A stretch of 13,651 bases of DNA. Origin: Thermoplasmata archaeon. Lineage in GTDB: Archaea; Thermoplasmatota; Thermoplasmata; Thermoplasmatales; Thermoplasmataceae. The notes under the pieces are model-generated. The model did no database searches. It saw nothing but the letters and a program-made list of their open reading frames with translations, and was not told the DNA's origin. Positions 12,836 through 13,651 of this stretch are shown here, in pieces (position 1 is the first letter of the stretch; every line of letters begins with the position of its first letter). Both the position numbers and the translations under genes were made by a program. The DNA is taken from contig JAKAUD010000106.1 of assembly GCA_021827885.1 (NCBI GenBank), positions 1 through 13,651 of the forward strand, read 5' to 3'.

Positions 12836-13651
12836 ATGATCTACCGTGACATTGACCGCAGGATCGGCTACATGCTCTCCGTCTCCATGGTGCAGAGCCA
12901 TCCCCTGATCCCGGTGATGGAGAAGGAGTTCGGCGACGTCCCGCTGCACTCGGACCGCATAGGCAGCGAGTCATACATAGACCTGTTCGTGCAGGGGGAG
13001 AAGGCCATGAGGTTCGAGCCCATGGTGTCCTCCTATGATCATGTCATGAGGGGTGACCTGCTCACGGTCAAGCTCAAGTCAGAGGAGATGATCACCGTCA
13101 GCGGCATCATGGACCGCATACTCGGCATAGGGACCGTATTGCCGAGATCACTGTACCTCACTGGCGGAAGGATCAGGGCGGAATACAGGTTCCATGCCTC
13201 CGACCTGCACAGCGTCACCATGCTGGCGGGAGACATACTGCAGATGAGGAACGGGATGGAGATCGTGGGCCTCGGCCCGGATCCAGGCGGCATCGCCGCC
13301 CTTGATGCCGTTAATGATCGCATATCCCTTTCCGTGGTGGGGTTCGACACGGATCTCCCCGGTGAGATCAAATCCGCTGGAATAACGGAGGCGTTCTTCG
13401 AGGTGAACTCCGAGCACCGCATGAAGGATGCCCTCAGGTCCATTGCAGTATGCCCCTCACCCCATGTGCCCGGTTCATGGCAGCCGGTACCCGGCGACAG
13501 CGGCCTCTATCATGCGGACATAAGCTCACCCTTCATCAACTTGGTACGAAACAGCGCCAATGAGGCGCACGTACCCCGGGCGGGAACCATAATGAAGGTC
13601 ACTGGCGGTATCCTCAGGGCATTCGCCTTCATGCCCCGGTCACTGCTCAGG
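12836..13651 (+). CDS. Unrecognised GC-rich gene, 3' end beyond the window
   Basis: The frame is open for 272 codons from ATG 12836 to the window end with no stop, starting MIYRDIDRRIGYMLSVSMVQ. Strong third-position GC bias marks it as a real coding frame; the leftward frames here are its shadows. The sequence has strand-rich stretches (LTVKLKSEEMITVSG, RISLSVVGFDTDLPG) and no membrane span or obvious catalytic motif. I do not recognise it. Archaeal regulators of the bacterio-opsin-activator type have a similar mixed N-terminal part before a C-terminal HTH, which here would lie outside the window; that is a guess. Composition differs sharply from the island to its left, so it probably belongs to the chromosome. 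Confidence 0.8.
   Translation, partial: MIYRDIDRRIGYMLSVSMVQSHPLIPVMEKEFGDVPLHSDRIGSESYIDLFVQGEKAMRFEPMVSSYDHVMRGDLLTVKLKSEEMITVSGIMDRILGIGTVLPRSLYLTGGRIRAEYRFHASDLHSVTMLAGDILQMRNGMEIVGLGPDPGGIAALDAVNDRISLSVVGFDTDLPGEIKSAGITEAFFEVNSEHRMKDALRSIAVCPSPHVPGSWQPVPGDSGLYHADISSPFINLVRNSANEAHVPRAGTIMKVTGGILRAFAFMPRSLLR

Noticed and set aside
13128..13136. GGGACCGT repeat of the tRNA 5' end as a possible att site
   Set aside because: It is only eight bases, from the wrong end of the tRNA, and lies inside a coding frame in GC-rich DNA; most likely chance.
13039..13443. Two leftward frames within the GC-rich terminal gene
   Set aside because: They are shadows of a 272-codon open frame with strong third-position GC bias on the + strand.
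1..13651. CRISPR array or cas operon
   Set aside because: No regularly spaced repeats were seen. The Cas4-like nuclease motif belongs to a 640-aa protein paired with an SF1 helicase, with no cas1 or cas2 nearby.

Overview
The window looks archaeal and most like the order Thermoplasmatales. It has TATA-type promoters with short or absent leaders, GGAGG/GGGGTGA ribosome sites inside operons, ATGA/GTGA stop-start overlaps, heavy use of AGG and ATA codons, tiny ribbon-helix-helix regulators and a tRNA without encoded CCA. This placement is inference from style, not from a marker gene.

Layout. A tRNA-Pro(GGG) at 53-125 marks the left edge. A leftward reading frame runs straight into it, as the int(N) half of an SSV-type archaeal integrase does, so an integrated element beginning at this tRNA is plausible. 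No second copy of the tRNA 3' end was found in the window, so the other attachment site, if there is one, lies outside. Next come plasmid-like backbone genes: a leftward set (RHH regulator, a 67-aa protein, the int(N)-like frame) facing a rightward RHH gene. That RHH gene is coupled by a GTGA overlap to a KwaB-like protein, and a four-TM KwaA-like protein lies tail-to-tail with it. Together these look like a Kiwa anti-phage system in an unusual convergent layout. Two tiny coupled genes (2481-2848) lie upstream of kwaA.

From 3098 a small conserved 55-aa gene appears twice: a truncated copy, then a lone EVE/PUA-like modified-base reader, then an intact copy. This suggests cargo entered by recombination between related elements.

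From 4055 to 12088 lies an AT-rich block of two facing groups. Rightward: a RecB/Dna2-type PD-(D/E)XK nuclease with a probable Fe-S cysteine set, an SF1B (Upf1/Dna2-like) helicase overlapping it out of frame, and an unrecognised 409-aa partner. Leftward: a membrane protein, an EVE-HNH modification-dependent endonuclease and a DndC-like PAPS-reductase-family protein. I recognise the families but not the combination. It is the best candidate here for an undescribed defence system, perhaps linking a sulfur-based nucleic-acid modification to modification-sensing and end-processing nucleases.

The stretch 12089-12835 holds only a possible decayed gene and an inverted repeat. At about 12780 base composition shifts to GC-rich and a well-formed, unrecognised gene runs off the right end; this probably marks the return to ordinary chromosome.
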